A stretch of 64,000 bases of DNA, from the NCBI GenBank assembly GCA_038040245.1, contig JBBPIU010000001.1:14319-78318 (forward strand). The letters are read 5' to 3'. The notes below the pieces were generated by a model. The model searched no databases, was not told where the DNA came from, and saw only the letters and a list, made by a program, of their open reading frames with translations. This document shows, one piece after another, positions 15,220 through 23,258 of this stretch. Position 1 is the first letter of the stretch; every line of letters starts with the position of its first letter. Both the position numbers and the translations under genes were made by a program. The stretch is from RBG-16-66-20 sp038040245. Its GTDB lineage: Bacteria > Pseudomonadota > Gammaproteobacteria > Burkholderiales > SG8-39.

Positions 15220-16887
15220 ATGGAAAAGATCTGGCTGAAGAGCTATCCCCCCGGCGTGCCCGCCGAGATCGACTATACCCGGTACAAGTCCGTCGGCGAC
15301 CTGGTCGACAAGAAGGTCGTGGAGTTCAGCGACCGGCCGGCGTTCCATTGCATGGGCAAGACCATCAGTTTCGGCGACCTCGACCGCATGTCGCGCGCCT
15401 TCGGTGCGTGGCTGCAATCGAAGGGCTACGGCAAGGGCGTGCGGGTGGCGATCATGATGCCGAACTGCCTGCAGTATCCGGTCGCGCTCTACGGCACGCT
15501 GCGCGCGGGCGGGATCGTAGTGAACGTCAATCCGCTCTATACCCCGCGGGAACTCGAGCACCAGCTGAAGGACTCGGGTGCGGAAGTGATCGTGATCCTG
15601 GAGAATTTCGCCACCACGCTCGAGGAAGTGCTGCCGAAGACGCCGGTGAAGCATGTGATCCTCGCCTCGCTGGGCGATCTGCTCGGCGTCAAGGGCATGA
15701 TCGTGAATTTCGTGGTGCGCAACGTGAAGAAGATGGTGCCGGCGTTCAACCTGCCCGGCGCGTTGCGCTTCAACGACATGCTCGCCGAGGCCGCCGGGCT
15801 GCCGGTCAAGCCGGTCGAAGTCGGGCACGAGGACATCGCCTTCCTGCAGTACACCGGAGGCACCACCGGCGTGTCGAAAGGCGCGATGCTGCTTCACCGC
15901 AACATCCTCGCCAACATCGAGCAGATGGACGGATGGCTGCTTTCCGGACTGAAGGGCGAGCCCGGGATGATCATCACCGCGCTGCCGCTTTATCACATCT
16001 TCTCGCTGACGGTGAATTGCCTGCTGATGATGAAGGGGGGCGGCTGCAATATCCTGATCACCAATCCGCGCGACATTCCCGGCTTCGTCAAGGAACTCGG
16101 CAAGCACCGCTATAACATGATCACCGGCGTGAACACTCTGTTCAACGCGCTGATCAACAATCCCGAATTCGCCAAGCTCGATTTCTCTGCGCTGAAGATC
16201 ACCGGCGGCGGCGGCATGGCGGTGCAAAAGGCGGTCGCCGACAAGTGGAAGCAGATGACCGGCAGCACCCTGCTCGAGGGCTACGGGCTGACCGAGACCA
16301 GCCCGGTGGCGACCATGAACCCGCTCGACCTCGCCAGCTACAGCGGCTCGATCGGGCTGCCGGTGCCGTCCACCGTGATCGCGATCCGCGGCGACGACAA
16401 GAAGGACGTGAAACTCGGTGAGCCCGGCGAGATCTGCATCAGCGGTCCACAGGTGATGAAGGGTTACTGGAAGCGCGACGACGAAACTGCGAATGTGCTC
16501 GGCCCCGATGGCTTTCTCTACACCGGCGATGTCGGCATCATGGACGAGAAGGGCTTCATCAGGATCGTCGACCGCAAGAAGGACATGATCCTGGTGTCGG
16601 GCTTCAACGTGTACCCGAACGAGATCGAGCAGGTGGTGGCGATGATGCCGGGCGTGCTCGAGTGCGCTGCGATCGGTGTGCCCGACGAGCATTCGGGCGA
16701 GGTGCCCAAGCTGTTCATCGTGAAGAAGGACCCGGCGCTCACCGAGGCCGACGTCCTCGCGCACTGCAAGGAGAACCTCACCGGCTACAAGCGGCCGAAG
16801 TACGTCGAGTTCCGCGCCGATCTGCCGAAGACCAACGTCGGCAAGATCCTGCGCCGGGCGCTGCGCGACGAGAAGAAAGCGGCCTGA
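15220..16887 (+). CDS. fadD: Long-chain fatty acid--CoA ligase
   Basis: 555 residues from ATG 15220, with CAGGAGGA 5 bases upstream. AMP-forming ligase motifs: FLQYTGGTTGVSKGAMLLH (P-loop), ALPLYHIFSL, LEGYGLTETSPV, YTGDVG, and the fatty-acyl signature DRKKDMILVSGFNVYPNEIE; the C-terminal lysine lies in KTNVGKILRR. E. coli FadD is 561 residues with the same layout. It activates fatty acids at the inner membrane for beta-oxidation. It follows the MFS gene by 28 bases and is probably co-transcribed with it and the hydratase. A GGGGTCTGTCCCC element lies 5 bases after its stop. Confidence 0.93.
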   Translation: MEKIWLKSYPPGVPAEIDYTRYKSVGDLVDKKVVEFSDRPAFHCMGKTISFGDLDRMSRAFGAWLQSKGYGKGVRVAIMMPNCLQYPVALYGTLRAGGIVVNVNPLYTPRELEHQLKDSGAEVIVILENFATTLEEVLPKTPVKHVILASLGDLLGVKGMIVNFVVRNVKKMVPAFNLPGALRFNDMLAEAAGLPVKPVEVGHEDIAFLQYTGGTTGVSKGAMLLHRNILANIEQMDGWLLSGLKGEPGMIITALPLYHIFSLTVNCLLMMKGGGCNILITNPRDIPGFVKELGKHRYNMITGVNTLFNALINNPEFAKLDFSALKITGGGGMAVQKAVADKWKQMTGSTLLEGYGLTETSPVATMNPLDLASYSGSIGLPVPSTVIAIRGDDKKDVKLGEPGEICISGPQVMKGYWKRDDETANVLGPDGFLYTGDVGIMDEKGFIRIVDRKKDMILVSGFNVYPNEIEQVVAMMPGVLECAAIGVPDEHSGEVPKLFIVKKDPALTEADVLAHCKENLTGYKRPKYVEFRADLPKTNVGKILRRALRDEKKAA

Positions 16888-16892
16888 AGAAT

Positions 16893-16905
16893 GGGGTCTG
16901 TCCCC
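16893..16905. repeat. Short GGGGTCTGTCCCC element
   Basis: GGGG-TCTGT-CCCC followed by a T-run (GTTTTTCG), 5 bases after the fadD stop. It resembles a minimal member of the GGGGTC family and could act as a weak terminator. It lies where the 5' end of the following EamA gene is expected. Confidence 0.55.
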
Positions 16906-17016
16906 GTTTTTCGCTAGCCCATCGCGAAGGGAGAATTTCTTCGGGGCCTTGGCTGGCTCGGGCTGACGATCCTCTGCTGGGGGCCGCTGTTCTCGGTCGC
17001 CAAACGCACCCTGCCG

Positions 17017-17826
17017 GTGCTCGACCCGTTTTTTCTCGGGTCGATCCGTTACGGCTTCGGTGTTGCCCTTTTCGTCGTCATCCTCTGGGCGATTGAGGGC
17101 AAGGACGCGCTTCGCTACAACGGCCGGTTCCTGCGCGCAGCGGTCTTCGGCAGCTTCGGCTTCGTTGCCTTCAACATCTTTGTCTGGTGGGGCCTGGTCT
17201 ACACGCGACCTGAGCACGCCTCGATCATCATGGCGCTGCAGACGCCAATGACCGCGATCGCGGTCTGGCTGACGCGGGGCCTGCGGCCGTCCGGCTTTAC
17301 GATCGGCTGCGTTGCGGCGGCCGTCGGCGGTGTGGCGCTGGTGGTGACCAAGGGCGACCCGGCGCAGGCGTTCGCAGGCGGCTCGCTATTTGGCGACCTG
17401 CTGGTGTTCGTCGGTGGCGTCAGCTGGGTGGTCTACACCATGGCCGGACCGCAGTTCGCCGGCTGGTCGCCGCTGCGCATGACGGTGCTGACCTGCATCC
17501 CGGGCACCATCGGGCTGATCGCGGTCAACACCTTCACCATCGGCATGGGCTACTCGATGCTGCCGACGCTCGACCAGGTTTGGTCGGTGAAATGGCAGCT
17601 CGCTTACTTCGTGGTCTTCACCGTGGTGCTCGGCGTACTGGGCTTCAACAACGGCGTGAAGTACCTGGGGGCATTGAATGCGATGCTGATGCTGAACCTG
17701 ATTCCGATCATCGTATTCGCGATCGAGGCCTGGCTGGGCCGCAGCTTCGCCGCGATCGAGATTGGCGGCGCCGCGCTTGTCATCGGCGCGCTGGTTGCCA
17801 ACAATCTATTCCTCCGTCGGCGGTAA
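17017..17826 (+). CDS. DMT-superfamily (EamA) transporter with an unclear 5' end
   Basis: From the first usual start (GTG 17017) it encodes 269 residues, but homologous sequence clearly continues upstream: the frame is open from 16918 and 16942-17016 encodes RGLGWLGLTILCWGPLFSVA, the normal first helix. No ATG, GTG or TTG is present upstream in frame, so the start is either non-canonical or was lost. The downstream part has the EamA repeats (WWGLVYTRPEHASIIMALQT, GAVNAMLMLNLIPI-like segments) and about ten helices in all. Drug/metabolite exporters of this family have diverse substrates; none can be assigned. A GGGGTC repeat lies just before the gene. Confidence 0.8.
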   Translation: MLDPFFLGSIRYGFGVALFVVILWAIEGKDALRYNGRFLRAAVFGSFGFVAFNIFVWWGLVYTRPEHASIIMALQTPMTAIAVWLTRGLRPSGFTIGCVAAAVGGVALVVTKGDPAQAFAGGSLFGDLLVFVGGVSWVVYTMAGPQFAGWSPLRMTVLTCIPGTIGLIAVNTFTIGMGYSMLPTLDQVWSVKWQLAYFVVFTVVLGVLGFNNGVKYLGALNAMLMLNLIPIIVFAIEAWLGRSFAAIEIGGAALVIGALVANNLFLRRR

Positions 17827-17845
17827 GCAAGGCCCGGTTGCGTTC

Positions 17846-18844
17846 TTAATCGGCCTTCATGTTGGCCTGTTTGATCACGCCGCGCCATTTGACGATCTCG
17901 GCATTGATGAATGCCGCGTATTCCTCGGGCCGGTTGCCCACGGGTTCGCTGGCCTGCGAGAGGATGCGCTCCTGTATCTCCGGCGTGGCGACGATCCGCG
18001 CGATGTCGGCGGAAATCTTCTGGATCAGGGGCTGCGGCGTGCCGCCGGGCGCCATGAAGCCAAACCAGGCGGTGATCTCGAAGCCGGGGACGCCGGCTTC
18101 TTCCATGGTGGGGACATCGGGCGCCGCGGCCGAACGCTTGGCGCTGGTGATGGCGATGGGGCGCAGGGTGCCCGCCTTGATGTGCGGCAGCAGCACAGGT
18201 GCGTTGTGGAACAGCACTTCGATCTGCCCGCCGATCGCATCGGTGGTCATCTGCGCGCTCGACTTGTACGGGATGCTGACCAGCTTGATCCCCGCCAGGG
18301 TGTTGAGCAGCTCGCCCGACAGGTGCTGGGTGGTGCCCGGGCCGGCGGTTCCGTAGCGCAATTTGCCGGGCTCCTTCTTCGCCGCGGCAATCAGCTCCTT
18401 CAGGCTCTTGACCGGCACGCCCGGATTGACGGTCAGCAGGTTCGGCATCTTGGCTACCAGGCTGATCGGCGCCAGGTCCTTCAGCGGATCGTAGGGCAGC
18501 TTGTCGCCGAACAGGGTCACGTTGACGGCGATCGGCCCAATGGTGTTGAACAGCAGGGTGTAGCCGTCGGGCGTGGCCTTGGCCACCCGATCGGTGCCTA
18601 TGTTGCCCGAGGCGCCCACCACGTTGTCTATGACCAGCGGCTGGCTCCAGGCTTCCGACAACTTCTGGCCCAGCAGGCGCACGAGAAAGTCGGGGGCGCT
18701 ACCCGCCGGCGCGGGCACCACCACGCGCACGGGCTTCTCGGGGTAGGCACGCGATTGCGCTTGCGCCATGGAGTGGGCAGCGAGGCAGGCGCCCAGCACT
18801 GCGGCGGCCATGGCGGACCTACTTGGTACAACGGTGATTTTCAA
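17846..18844 (-). CDS. Bug-family (tripartite tricarboxylate transporter) periplasmic receptor
   Basis: 332 residues from a TTG start at 18844, preceded by GAGGAG at 8-base spacing. Signal peptide ends AQAQS. Bug signatures: YPEKPVRVVVPAPAGSAPDF, GASGNIGTDRVAKATPDGYTLLF, LRYGTAGPGTTQHLSGEL, and VPTMEEAGVPGFEITAWFGFMAPGGTP. These proteins bind carboxylates such as citrate, amino acids or aromatic acids. No TctA/TctB membrane genes are nearby, as is usual for Bug paralogues. It lies 26 bases downstream of the AtuA pair and is probably in the same operon, suggesting that its ligand feeds that pathway. Confidence 0.93.
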   Translation of the reverse strand: MKITVVPSRSAMAAAVLGACLAAHSMAQAQSRAYPEKPVRVVVPAPAGSAPDFLVRLLGQKLSEAWSQPLVIDNVVGASGNIGTDRVAKATPDGYTLLFNTIGPIAVNVTLFGDKLPYDPLKDLAPISLVAKMPNLLTVNPGVPVKSLKELIAAAKKEPGKLRYGTAGPGTTQHLSGELLNTLAGIKLVSIPYKSSAQMTTDAIGGQIEVLFHNAPVLLPHIKAGTLRPIAITSAKRSAAAPDVPTMEEAGVPGFEITAWFGFMAPGGTPQPLIQKISADIARIVATPEIQERILSQASEPVGNRPEEYAAFINAEIVKWRGVIKQANMKAD

Positions 18845-18870
18845 GAGGTGGACTCCTCGGGTTCCGGTGG

Positions 18871-19248
18871 TTATGTTCTTTTTGCGGGCTTCACGGCGCG
18901 CACAAATTTCCCCGGCACGCGCACTTGCATGCCGAGCAGTATGAACGAATTGCTCTTGCCATGACCGTCCACGTTGAGGCTGCCGTTCACGCCGCCTTCG
19001 AGCACATCTTCGATGACGAAATTGAACGCGGGCAACAGTGGCAGCTCGTAGCGTTTGACGTTGGTGGCGCCGCGATGGGCGTACAACTCCAACACGCGTT
19101 TTTCGGTGAGTTGTTCCGCCAGCACCGCATAGGCCGCGGGATCGTAGGGCATCACGCTGACATTCAGGCGGTTGCCTTTATCGCCGGCGCGCCCGTGCGC
19201 CACGCTGTGCAGGGGGACGCTGACCAGGGTGTCGTCAGCTTGCGTCAT
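18871..19248 (-). CDS. AtuA C-terminal-like (ferredoxin-fold) domain protein, pair 1
   Basis: 125 residues, starting at ATG 19248, which overlaps the atuA stop as ATGA. The segment VPLHSVAHGRAGDKGNRLNV matches the small domain that forms the C-terminus of full-length AtuA in Pseudomonas; here it is a separate protein. The second pair in this window (32938-33291) has the equivalent AHARSGDKADRADIGLFAFD. The AR[A/S]GDKG/A motif is strongly conserved, so it may bind a CoA or phosphate group; that is inference. Expected to work as a partner subunit of the adjacent AtuA-like protein. Confidence 0.85.
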   Translation of the reverse strand: MTQADDTLVSVPLHSVAHGRAGDKGNRLNVSVMPYDPAAYAVLAEQLTEKRVLELYAHRGATNVKRYELPLLPAFNFVIEDVLEGGVNGSLNVDGHGKSNSFILLGMQVRVPGKFVRAVKPAKRT

Positions 19249-20627
19249 TTGGCGATCTGCGCTGCGCTCTGCACGCGGCAGCCCGGCGCCAGGTCGCTCG
19301 GCAGCATCAGATAGGACTGCGTGCGTATGCGTGGTGTGGTGCTCCAGCGCACGCCGCCGCCGCCGGCAGGGCCGCAACAGTACAGGGCCAGCGCCTCGCG
19401 CGCGGCCTGGTCTGCGTCGTCCTGGGTGCGTGCCGACACGGCCAGCCGCACTCTGATGTCCTGCGGTTCGCCGCCTTCGTACGTCCGCCATCGCGTGCCG
19501 CCGCCGCCGTCGTGCACGCTGGCTATGCCGATCAGGTCTACGCGCGCCTTCACTGCCAGCTTGCGCAGTTTCAAACGTTCCAGCAGCACCTCGGCCGCGG
19601 CGCGGGCGCGCGCCAGGCAGTTTGGCCCGGCGTAAGAGATTTCGCCTTCGCCCATCCAGCCTCCGTCGAAGCACACGGTGGCCTTGATCTTTTGCGGCGC
19701 AGCGCCGCCGCGCACGCCGCGCACCTCCACCCTGTTGTTGCCGATCTCGTGGATTGTCACCTGCGAGAAATCGAGCGTCACGTCGGGGGTGATGTAGTGC
19801 GCGGGATCGTGTATCTCGTAGAGCAGCTGCTCTTTCACCACCTGCGCGTTGACCAGACCGCCGGTGCGCGCAGCTTTGGTGATCACCAGATGCCCGTCTG
19901 CATCGACTTCCGCAATCGGGAAACCGATGTTGGCCGGATCGGGGATGTCCTTGTAGCCGGGGTCGTAGTAGTAGCCGCCGGTGATCTGCGCACCGCATTC
20001 GAGCAGATGGCCCGCGGCTGCGCCTATGGCGAGCCTGGCCCAGTCGTCGTAGCGCCAGCCAAAATGATGGATCAGCGGCGCGAGCGCGAGCGACGGGTCG
20101 CCGGTGCGGCCGGTAACGACGATCTGCGCGCCGGCCTTGAGCGCGTCGACGATGGGCTTCGCCGACAGATACGCATTGGCCGAGACGATTTCGCCACCGC
20201 CCATGTCGAGGCCAGTATCGGCTTCATAGACTTCGTGCGTCTTAGGATCGAGACGCTCGCGCACATCGTCGCCGTACACCACGCCGATCTTCAGCTCGGG
20301 CATTCCAAGGCGCAGCGCGAGCCTGGCGATCACTCTGGCGGCGCCCGGCGGATTGGCCGCGCCGAAATTGCCGATGATGGGGATGCCGTGCTCGGCGCAG
20401 CGCACGAGAATGGATTCGAGCAGGCGTTCGAGCATGGGCTCGTAGCCCCGCTGCGAGTCGCGCCGCTTCTCCAGTTGCGCCAGCGCCACCGTGCGCTCGC
20501 CCAGGGTTTCGAAGAACACGGCGCATGGCCCGCCCAACTCGATCAGCGTATCGACCACCGGCGCGGGCGCATCCACCCGGTCGCCGGAGAAGCCCGCGCA
20601 GTTGCCTACCCGAAACACATTCGCCAC
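19245..20627 (-). CDS. AtuA-like protein (DUF1446), pair 1
   Basis: 460 residues. Matches the acyclic terpene utilisation AtuA family: GNCAGFSGDRVDAP, PIIGNFGAANPPGAA, IVVTGRTGDPSLALAPLIHHFGW, HLLECGAQITGGYY, GFPIAEVDADG, VDGGWMGEGEISYAGP-type segment and a C-terminal YLMLPSDLAPGCR. AtuA is required for citronellol and geraniol use in Pseudomonas, but its reaction is not established, and homologues exist in strains lacking the terpene genes. No geranyl-CoA carboxylase (atuCF) is in the window, so the substrate need not be a terpene. Operon with its C-terminal partner and a Bug receptor. Confidence 0.9.
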   Translation of the reverse strand: MANVFRVGNCAGFSGDRVDAPAPVVDTLIELGGPCAVFFETLGERTVALAQLEKRRDSQRGYEPMLERLLESILVRCAEHGIPIIGNFGAANPPGAARVIARLALRLGMPELKIGVVYGDDVRERLDPKTHEVYEADTGLDMGGGEIVSANAYLSAKPIVDALKAGAQIVVTGRTGDPSLALAPLIHHFGWRYDDWARLAIGAAAGHLLECGAQITGGYYYDPGYKDIPDPANIGFPIAEVDADGHLVITKAARTGGLVNAQVVKEQLLYEIHDPAHYITPDVTLDFSQVTIHEIGNNRVEVRGVRGGAAPQKIKATVCFDGGWMGEGEISYAGPNCLARARAAAEVLLERLKLRKLAVKARVDLIGIASVHDGGGGTRWRTYEGGEPQDIRVRLAVSARTQDDADQAAREALALYCCGPAGGGGVRWSTTPRIRTQSYLMLPSDLAPGCRVQSAAQIAK

Positions 20628-20744
20628 CCTGGATCCCCCGAAAACGAGATTGACGCACGGGAGTTTACGCGCAACCCCCTCGTCAGTTTTCGCACGAATG
20701 GAGAGTCGGGTCGTTACGTCGCGCCGGTGTGGTCTGTGTTGCGA

Positions 20745-23174
20745 CTACTTCGCCGGCACCAGCCGAAGGAGTTGATGCGGCTCGGCGTCGAGGGTTTTCC
20801 GCTCGGTGCGCATCGGGATGTACTCGTTCTTTGCCCAGGCCTCGGTGAACGCGTCGTAGTGGGGCGAGAGGATGTTGCCGGATTGCCCGCCGGAGTGGAT
20901 GTAGAGGGATTTCTCCAGGTTCGACAGGTCGTAGATGGCGCGCAGGCTGGCGGCGTGGCGGTTGGCGAAGGGCTGCGCTTCGTCGTTCAGGTTGTTGCGT
21001 CCCGCGTTCACCGTGTAGGCGTCGCCGGGCGAGGGCACGGTGATATCGAAGAGGCGCGCGAGCAGCGGCTGGCGGCCGAACGGCCGGTGTTCGTGGCGCG
21101 CGAGGTGCGCTTCGCCCCAGCGCCAGCGGGCCTGGTCGCTGCCGTACCGTTTGCCGAGGTTGGCGAGCGCGGCGTCCAGCGACAGGGCGAGCAGTTCTTC
21201 GCAGGTTTCCACCACGGGCGTGCGCACGTCGTCGCACCAGCGGGCGTGTTCCGCGTCGCCTGAGAGTACGTTGCCGAGAAAAACCGCGCGCGCGAGCCAG
21301 TTGGCGCGGAAGGCGTCGCCCAACTCGTCGGCGTAGATCGCGCGTGTCAGCTCCCGCCACCAGGCCCAGGCGATCAGCGGCTCGGCGCGCTCGGGCGCCA
21401 TCGCGCCGTCCCATTTGGCGAGCAGCGCGAGCGCCTTGCGCGCGTCTTCGCTGCGCGGTCGCGCCGCAAGGAGCTTGGGCAGCATTTCGCGCATCGCGAG
21501 CGACACCACGTCGGCCTGGATGCGGGCGAAGCTCTGCGCGGTGTGCTTCGGCGTAGCGTCCAGCAACTGCTGGATGCGGTTGGCGCGGTAGGGCGGCTGC
21601 CATTCGGAACTGATGAAGTGCGCGTAGCCGGGCGGGGTGATGCGGTGGTTGGCGGTGACGATCGCGCCGCTTTCCGGGTTGAAGCTGCGCGGCAGTTGCT
21701 CGAAGGGGATGGTGCCCGCCCAGTCGTACTTCGCCTGCCAGCCCGGCGCGGGGGCCATGCCCTTCAGGTCGTTGCCGGGCTTGCGGTGCGGCACGCGGCC
21801 GGCGGCGACGAAGCCGATGTTGCCGTCGATGTCGGCGTACACGATGTTCTGCTGCGGCGACTGGAAATCGCGCGCCGCGGCGAGGAAGCCGTCCCATTCT
21901 CGCGCACGCGCGAATTTCAGCGCCGCCTGCATGGTGCGGTCGTCGTCGGCGAGCGCGGTCCAGGCAAAGGCGATCACGTGCCCGCGCGGCGCCAGCTCCA
22001 GCGCCGTGTGCATCACGTCCGAGATCACCGGGCCGTGGCGCGAGACGCGGATGCGCAGCTTCTCGGATTCCGCGCCCTTTACCCTGATCGTCTCGTCGAT
22101 CACCTGGAACGGGCGCGCGCCCTCGGGCGCGAGGTAGCCGCCGGCAGCGTCCAGCTTCTCGATGTAGAGGTCCTGCACGTCCGGGCCGGTGTTGGTGAAG
22201 CCCCAGGCGATGCGGTCGTTGCGCCCCAGGATGACGCCCGGTACGCCGGGCAGCGTCGCGCCGATCACGTTCACGCCGGGCGCGGAAAGATGCGCGAAGT
22301 ACCACACCGGCGGCGCGGTCAGGCCCAGATGCGGGTCGTTGGCGAGCAGCGGCTTGCCGCTCGCGCTGCGCGCGCCAGACACCACCCAGTTGTTGGAGCC
22401 CAAGCCATCGTTGTTGCCAGGAAAATCGGGGTCAGACTCCGATTTTGGGGGCGCGAACTGCGCGAGCTGCACCGCGTCGCGCTCGAGCGCGCCATAGAGT
22501 TCCTTCAGGTCCGCGATCACGGGCGGTTGTTCGCCGGGGTAGGGCGGCAGCAGCTGGTGAATGCGCGCGAGCGGCAGCGTTTTTGCGAGGCGCATGCGGA
22601 GGAGTTCGGTGCGCCAGTTGCCGCCAAGGTCCCAGGCCATCATCTTCACCCAGGCGATCGAGTCGGCGGGCAGCCAGGGTTCGGGGCGCGCGCCGGTGAG
22701 CCAGAACTCGGGCGGCAGCACCGGGTCGGAGGCGATGAAGGCATTCACGCCGGCCGCATAGGCATCGAGCAACTTGCGCGTTTCGGCGTCGAGCATCCCG
22801 AGGTTCGCTTCAGCCGATCGCCGCACCCCCAGCGTGCGCAGGAACCGGTCGGTCTCCAGCGCGCCGGCGCCGACGATTTCGGCCAGCCTGCCCGAAGCGA
22901 TGCGCCGGCTCATTTCCATCTGCCAGAGCCGGTCCTGCGCGTGGACGAAGCCCATGGCGAAGCTGGCGTCCTCCTGGCTGGCGGCGAAGATGTGCGGGAT
23001 GCCGTAGTGGTCGCGCAGGATTTCGGCGGGCGCGGTCAGGCCGGCGAGGCGGATTTCGCCCCTGGTCTGAGGGAGGGACTGGCGCAGGTAGACATAGAAC
23101 CCCGCCAGCACCGCTGCCGCGAGGAGCGTCGCATACGCCGCAATTCGTACGGTGAATCGTAAAAATCGTCCCAT
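20745..23174 (-). CDS. Penicillin acylase-family Ntn hydrolase
   Basis: 809 residues. The N-terminal membrane anchor or signal is VRIAAYATLLAAAVLAGFYVYL. The alpha chain shows GLTAPAEILRDHYGIPHIFA and GFVHAQDRLWQMEMSRR. A linker follows, then the beta chain, whose N-terminal nucleophile should be Ser260 in GLG-SNNWVVSGARSASGKPLLA; the family autocleaves before this serine and trims the linker. Downstream landmarks include NDPHLGL and GRNDRIAWGFTNTG. Members cleave amides such as penicillins, acyl-homoserine lactones or N-acyl amino acids; specificity is not readable here. An in-frame palindromic repeat encodes about residues 243-251, inside the linker. Divergent from phaZ. Confidence 0.92.
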   Translation of the reverse strand: MGRFLRFTVRIAAYATLLAAAVLAGFYVYLRQSLPQTRGEIRLAGLTAPAEILRDHYGIPHIFAASQEDASFAMGFVHAQDRLWQMEMSRRIASGRLAEIVGAGALETDRFLRTLGVRRSAEANLGMLDAETRKLLDAYAAGVNAFIASDPVLPPEFWLTGARPEPWLPADSIAWVKMMAWDLGGNWRTELLRMRLAKTLPLARIHQLLPPYPGEQPPVIADLKELYGALERDAVQLAQFAPPKSESDPDFPGNNDGLGSNNWVVSGARSASGKPLLANDPHLGLTAPPVWYFAHLSAPGVNVIGATLPGVPGVILGRNDRIAWGFTNTGPDVQDLYIEKLDAAGGYLAPEGARPFQVIDETIRVKGAESEKLRIRVSRHGPVISDVMHTALELAPRGHVIAFAWTALADDDRTMQAALKFARAREWDGFLAAARDFQSPQQNIVYADIDGNIGFVAAGRVPHRKPGNDLKGMAPAPGWQAKYDWAGTIPFEQLPRSFNPESGAIVTANHRITPPGYAHFISSEWQPPYRANRIQQLLDATPKHTAQSFARIQADVVSLAMREMLPKLLAARPRSEDARKALALLAKWDGAMAPERAEPLIAWAWWRELTRAIYADELGDAFRANWLARAVFLGNVLSGDAEHARWCDDVRTPVVETCEELLALSLDAALANLGKRYGSDQARWRWGEAHLARHEHRPFGRQPLLARLFDITVPSPGDAYTVNAGRNNLNDEAQPFANRHAASLRAIYDLSNLEKSLYIHSGGQSGNILSPHYDAFTEAWAKNEYIPMRTERKTLDAEPHQLLRLVPAK
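22422..22446. repeat. 25-bp palindrome inserted in the penicillin acylase coding sequence
   Basis: AAAATCGGGGTC-A-GACTCCGATTTT: 12-base arms with a single mismatch around one central base. The core GGGGTCAGAC is that of the GGGGTC family seen at 1141 and 24513. On the coding strand it reads in frame as KSESDPDF, within the linker just before nucleophile Ser260. Confidence 0.85.
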
Positions 23175-23258
23175 TTGAGGAAGAATACCCGCGATACCCC
23201 TTGCGGGCCTCGACCCGCCTTATGCCGCACCGCCGCAAATCTGCTATGGTGCGGGTGC

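Noticed and set aside
15193..17217. 674-codon open frame on the minus strand opposite fadD
   Set aside because: It is antisense to a clear FadD, rich in His/Arg/Asp as expected for the complement of GC-rich codons, and has no recognisable motif or ribosome site.
19512..21263. 583-codon plus-strand frame opposite AtuA and the penicillin acylase
   Set aside because: No family motifs, composition typical of an antisense frame, and both opposite genes are strongly supported.
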